In this document: positions 14,295 to 17,440 of the stretch, in pieces
How the letters are laid out: each line of letters begins with the position of its first letter
Numbering within the stretch: the stretch's first letter is position 1
From: PFJX01 sp037442845
GTDB taxonomy: Bacteria; Pseudomonadota; Gammaproteobacteria; Burkholderiales; Thiobacillaceae
Direction: 5' to 3'
Assembly (NCBI GenBank): GCA_037442845.1
Contig: JBBIPL010000047.1
Coordinates: 1-17,440, forward strand
DNA length: 17,440 nt
Program-made: the position numbers and the translations under genes
The notes under the pieces: model-generated
Database searches by the model: none
Told to the model about the DNA's origin: nothing
The model's input: the letters and a program-made list of their open reading frames with translations, nothing else

Positions 14295-17207
14295 CTACCC
14301 GCTCCGCCCACGCAGCAGCGCCTCGAAGTCCTCCGCCGGCACCGGGCGACTGTAGAGATAGCCCTGGCAGGCATCGCAGCCCTGCTCCAGCAGATAAGCA
14401 TGCTGCGCCGGCGTCTCCACACCCTCCGCCAGCACGCTCAGGCGCAGTTTGCGGGCCATGGCGATGATGGTGGACACCAGTTCGCCATCACCGTTGTCGG
14501 CGGAAATATCCCGCACGAAGCTCTGGTCGATCTTCAGCCGGTCCAGCGGGAAACGCTTGAGGTAGGCCAGCGAGGAATAGCCCGTGCCGAAGTCGTCGAT
14601 GGCCAGAGCGAAGCCCAGTTGCTTCAGCTTGCGCAGGGTGGCTTCCGCCGCTTCGCCCTGATGCATCAGGGCGCCCTCGGTGAGTTCCAGTTCCAGGGCC
14701 GCGGCCGGCGTACCGGTCTCGGCGAGGATGCGTCGGACCACCTCGGCCAGATCCTGCTGCCGGAACTGCCGGGGCGAGATGTTCACCGCCAGGGTGATGG
14801 CCGGCAGCCCCGCCTGGCGCCAGCGCGTCCATTGCATGCAGGCCTGGCGCAGCACCCATTCGCCCAGAGGAACGATGAGGCCGGTTTCCTCGGCCAGCGG
14901 GATGAACTGGTTGGGCGGGATCAATCCGCGCAGGGGATGCCGCCAGCGTATCAGGGCCTCGGCGCCGATCACTTGCCCTCCCGGCAGGCCGAGCTGGGGC
15001 TGGTAGTGCAGCTCGAACTCCCCGCGCTCGAGGGCGCGGCGCAGGCTGGTCTCCATCTCCAGGCGCTGGTTGGCGTTGTCCGTCAGCGACTTTGTATAGA
15101 AGCCGAAGGTGTTGCGCCCCTGCTCCTTGGCCTGGTACATGGCCACATCGCTGTGCATGATGAGTTCACTGTCGCAGAGGCCGTCGTCGGGGTAGAGGCT
15201 GATGCCGATGCTGGCGCCGATGTAGACCTCATGTCCCTGGGGCAGGGCAAAGGGCTCAGCCAGCGCATCGAGCAGGCTGCGCGCCACCATGGCCGCGTCG
15301 CTGGGCTCGCGCAGGTGTTCCAGCAAAACCACGAACTCGTCCCCGCCCAGCCTGGCCAGCGTGTCCTCGGCGCGCAGCCTCTGCGCCAAGCGTTCGGCGA
15401 CGGCGCGCAGCAGCTCGTCGCCGGTCTGGTGGCCGAGGCTGTCGTTGACGTTCTTGAAACGGTCCAGGTCCAGGAACAGCACCGCCAGCCTGGACTGCTG
15501 GCGCTGGGCCTGCTCGATGGCGTGCTTGAGGCGGGAGCGCAGCAGCAGGCGGTTGGGCAGATCGGTGAGGGGATCATAGTGGGCCAGGTGATCGAGCCGG
15601 GCCTCGGATTCCTTGATCTTGCCGATGTCGGCGAAGATGCCCACGTAGTGACTGACGCCGCCCTGCGAATCGCGCACCGCGCTGATGGACAGCAGTTCCG
15701 GGTATATCTCGCCCGACTTGCGCCGGTTCCAGATCTCGCCCTGCCAGTGTCCGGCGTCGGCCAGGGCGCGCCAGATCGCGGCATAGAAATCCGGAGCGTG
15801 GCGCCCGGAGCGCAACATCGCCGGGGTGCGGCCGACCGCTTCTTCTTCCTCGTAGCCGGTGACCCGCGTGAAGGCCTGGTTGACGGCCAGGATGCGGCCG
15901 CCCGGATCGGTGACCATGATGCCCTCGTGGGAGCTCTCGAACACCGTCGCCGCGAGCCGGGACTTGGCCTCGTTCCGCACCCGCTCGCCGATGTCGAAGA
16001 AGGTCACCACCGAGCCCACCACCCGGCCCTTGCGGCGCATGGGATAGGCCCAGTACTCGACCGGCACGCCGGCGCCGTCGGCGCGCCAGAACACATCGTG
16101 ATCGACGTGGACCGGGCGCGCTTCCAGGAAGGAACTTCGGATCGGACAGTCCCGTTCCTCGTATGCCCGGCCGTCCGCATGGTGATGGTGGATGAGCGCG
16201 TGCATGTTCCTGCCCAGCAGTTCCTCGCTGCCGGCATACCCCAGCAGGCGCGCGCTTGCGGGATTCGCGAAGATGCAGCGACCCTCCGGATCGATGCCGT
16301 AGATCGCCTCGGCGGTGGATTCGAGCAACAGCCGCACCAGTTCTTCGCGTTCCTGCAGCGCGTGTTCGCGCCCCCCGATGGCCTGGGCCATGCCATCGAA
16401 GGCCTGGCCCAGATCGGCCAATTCATCACCGCCGGGCAGTTCGGCGCGCGCGTTCAGGTCTCCCGCCGCCAGCCGGTCGGCGGCGCGGCGAATGCGCTTG
16501 AGCTTGCGGATGACAAACAGCTGGGTGAGCAGGGCCACGGAGGCAAAGGCCGCCAGCATGAGCCCGAGGTTTTGCAGCATCTGCTTGCGCCACACGCGCA
16601 TGACCCGTTCTTCCACTGTCGAGACCGGCACCTTGATGCTGATCAGGCCGCGCAGCTCGCCGGTCCGGTAGCCGAAAGCATCGGCATAGCGCTCGCGGAC
16701 CACCCGCGGCGCGTCGGCCGGGTCGCCATGGCATTTCACGCAATGCGGCTCCATCCACAGCGGCGCGGAGTAATGGTAGTAGGCAACGCCGTCGGCGGCG
16801 GTGAAGGGCACGAAACGCTGCGTGCTTTGCGGTGACGCGCGGAAATAGGCCATCGCCTCCAGCTCGACGGCATCCGCCTGGTTGGCGGGATTGCGCGGCC
16901 GGTCGGAAACATTGTTGAAGCTGATGCCGTTACCCATCCACGCGCGGAAATTTTTCGATATCTTGGCCATGGCATGGGCCGGCAGGAGGGGCAGCGTCTG
17001 TTCGTTGAGCGGCACACCGCTTTCCAGGAAGACATGCTGATAGGTGAGCCGGGTGGCCACCAGCGCACCGTGCAGGATCCGCGCCTGCTCGCGCAGCTCG
17101 CTGAGGATGTTGGCGCGGCTTTCCCGGTAGTCGTTCCATGCGAACAACGCGAACAGCGCCAGAAACGCGGCGCCCATGCCGAGCCAGAGTTTGTTGCGTA
17201 GGTTCAT
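14295..17207 (-). CDS. Membrane haem-sensor PAS-PAS-GGDEF-EAL cyclic-di-GMP protein
   Basis: This 970-residue inner-membrane signalling protein has a first membrane helix at about 7-24. The periplasmic part (25-210) carries C156-V-K-C159-H160, a c-type haem site in a DUF3365/Tll0287-like sensor domain. A second helix lies at about 213-232, followed by HAMP (234-286), PAS 1 (290-405) and PAS 2 with its C-terminal cap (416-530). The GGDEF domain (540-700) has an intact GGDEF (621-625) and an inhibitory RxxD (RAED, 612-615). The EAL domain (715-970) has E750-A-L, ELTEG (841-845), DDFGTGYSS (871-879), K892 and E928, so both cyclase and phosphodiesterase sites look intact. I chose ATG 17207 because it puts the membrane helix at the N-terminus; an ORF extending to 17336 adds an implausible Arg-rich lead. 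The likely input is redox state or a small ligand at the haem. Confidence 0.93.
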   Translation of the reverse strand: MNLRNKLWLGMGAAFLALFALFAWNDYRESRANILSELREQARILHGALVATRLTYQHVFLESGVPLNEQTLPLLPAHAMAKISKNFRAWMGNGISFNNVSDRPRNPANQADAVELEAMAYFRASPQSTQRFVPFTAADGVAYYHYSAPLWMEPHCVKCHGDPADAPRVVRERYADAFGYRTGELRGLISIKVPVSTVEERVMRVWRKQMLQNLGLMLAAFASVALLTQLFVIRKLKRIRRAADRLAAGDLNARAELPGGDELADLGQAFDGMAQAIGGREHALQEREELVRLLLESTAEAIYGIDPEGRCIFANPASARLLGYAGSEELLGRNMHALIHHHHADGRAYEERDCPIRSSFLEARPVHVDHDVFWRADGAGVPVEYWAYPMRRKGRVVGSVVTFFDIGERVRNEAKSRLAATVFESSHEGIMVTDPGGRILAVNQAFTRVTGYEEEEAVGRTPAMLRSGRHAPDFYAAIWRALADAGHWQGEIWNRRKSGEIYPELLSISAVRDSQGGVSHYVGIFADIGKIKESEARLDHLAHYDPLTDLPNRLLLRSRLKHAIEQAQRQQSRLAVLFLDLDRFKNVNDSLGHQTGDELLRAVAERLAQRLRAEDTLARLGGDEFVVLLEHLREPSDAAMVARSLLDALAEPFALPQGHEVYIGASIGISLYPDDGLCDSELIMHSDVAMYQAKEQGRNTFGFYTKSLTDNANQRLEMETSLRRALERGEFELHYQPQLGLPGGQVIGAEALIRWRHPLRGLIPPNQFIPLAEETGLIVPLGEWVLRQACMQWTRWRQAGLPAITLAVNISPRQFRQQDLAEVVRRILAETGTPAAALELELTEGALMHQGEAAEATLRKLKQLGFALAIDDFGTGYSSLAYLKRFPLDRLKIDQSFVRDISADNGDGELVSTIIAMARKLRLSVLAEGVETPAQHAYLLEQGCDACQGYLYSRPVPAEDFEALLRGRSG

Positions 17208-17351
17208 TGCCCGTCCAGGCCGTAGGTACACGCTTATCGGCAGGCAGCGGGCGGATCTTGAACGGCGATGTGGTCCCCGCCGGCATGGGGACGTTGACCC
17301 CCTCTCCACTTGAAAACCCGGACTGCGGACGACCATCGGCGGGGGGAAAGT

Positions 17352-17440
17352 TCAGGCCGCCACGACCTCTACAACCGGCTTGGCGTACGATTTTTTTCCG
17401 TTTTCTGAGACGACCCCTGTTCGGTCGATGCGCCCAATTA
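17352..17440 (-). CDS. C-terminal end of an unidentified ORF running off the window
   Basis: An open frame enters from the right edge and ends at TGA 17354-17352. The 28 visible residues include VVSENGKKSYAKPVVEVV, which reads like ordinary protein. However, most of that stretch is encoded by the Tn3-like terminal repeat (17379-17417), so it may be a gene truncated by a transposon end and fused by chance to the repeat. No family can be assigned. Bases 17208-17351, between this stop and the sensor gene, hold no other gene that I can support. Confidence 0.3.
   Translation of the reverse strand, partial: IGRIDRTGVVSENGKKSYAKPVVEVVAA
17379..17417 (-). mobile_element. Probable Tn3-family terminal inverted repeat (single end)
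   Basis: On the minus strand the 39 bases begin GGGGTCGTCTCAGAAAACGG and end in TCGTACGCCAAG after a run of seven A. The first half matches the GGGG...CTCAGAAAACGGAAAA ends of Tn21-type elements. The second half matches the GGAAAAAATCGTACGCTAAG part of Tn501-type ends, with one extra A and one T-to-C change. The outer GGGG faces right, so the element's interior would lie to the left. No transposase, resolvase or second repeat is seen there, so this is a solo or relic end. The match is from memory of these repeats, not from a search. Confidence 0.55.

Noticed and set aside
14400..16835. An 811-codon plus-strand ORF antisense to the GGDEF-EAL gene
   Set aside because: Same reverse-frame artefact; the minus-strand gene has a full set of catalytic motifs.
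1..17440. CRISPR array, tRNA or rRNA genes
   Set aside because: No regularly spaced direct repeats of 25-40 bases and no tRNA or rRNA-like sequences were seen on either strand by eye.

Overview
The window looks like chromosomal DNA of a high-GC Betaproteobacterium, possibly Rhodocyclales-like; this is inferred from gene styles and synteny, not tested. It is densely packed, with every gene gap under 300 bases. It carries core metabolism and housekeeping genes (ribonucleotide reductase, purU, ffh), one surface-polysaccharide precursor operon, two possible biofilm or signalling genes, and what looks like a transposon end at the right edge.

Left block (1-5169). A minus-strand operon reads nrdA, a doubtful short frame-shifted ORF, nrdB, a 78-residue four-cysteine protein, then the N-terminus of a probable DNA methyltransferase that runs off the window. 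The control region upstream of nrdA is easy to read: two NrdR boxes 31 bp apart, a sigma70-type promoter whose -10 lies in one of them, and four DnaA-box-like 9-mers just upstream. dNTP supply therefore appears tied to both NrdR and DnaA, and the small Cys protein and methyltransferase may share that control.

Middle block (5170-10654). purU is read divergently from nrdA. It is followed by a tight plus-strand operon galE-rfbB-rfbA-rfbC-rfbD that makes UDP-galactose and dTDP-L-rhamnose for lipopolysaccharide or capsule. All stops and starts overlap or nearly touch. The last cistron is a 58-residue basic protein that resembles the ribosome-rescue factor ArfA.

ffh block (10668-13023). A CcsA/YpjD-type membrane protein (minus) and ffh (plus) are divergent, as in many Proteobacteria. 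The 205-bp spacer holds a 21-bp operator-like palindrome, a REP-like hairpin and a second hairpin against the ffh start.

Right block (13212-17440). A secreted CsgG-family protein with a C-terminal SH3-like domain ends at a clear intrinsic terminator. It converges with a 970-residue membrane protein carrying a periplasmic CxxCH haem-binding sensor, HAMP, two PAS, GGDEF and EAL domains. At 17379-17417 there is a sequence closely resembling a Tn3-family terminal inverted repeat, read through by the C-terminus of a truncated ORF.
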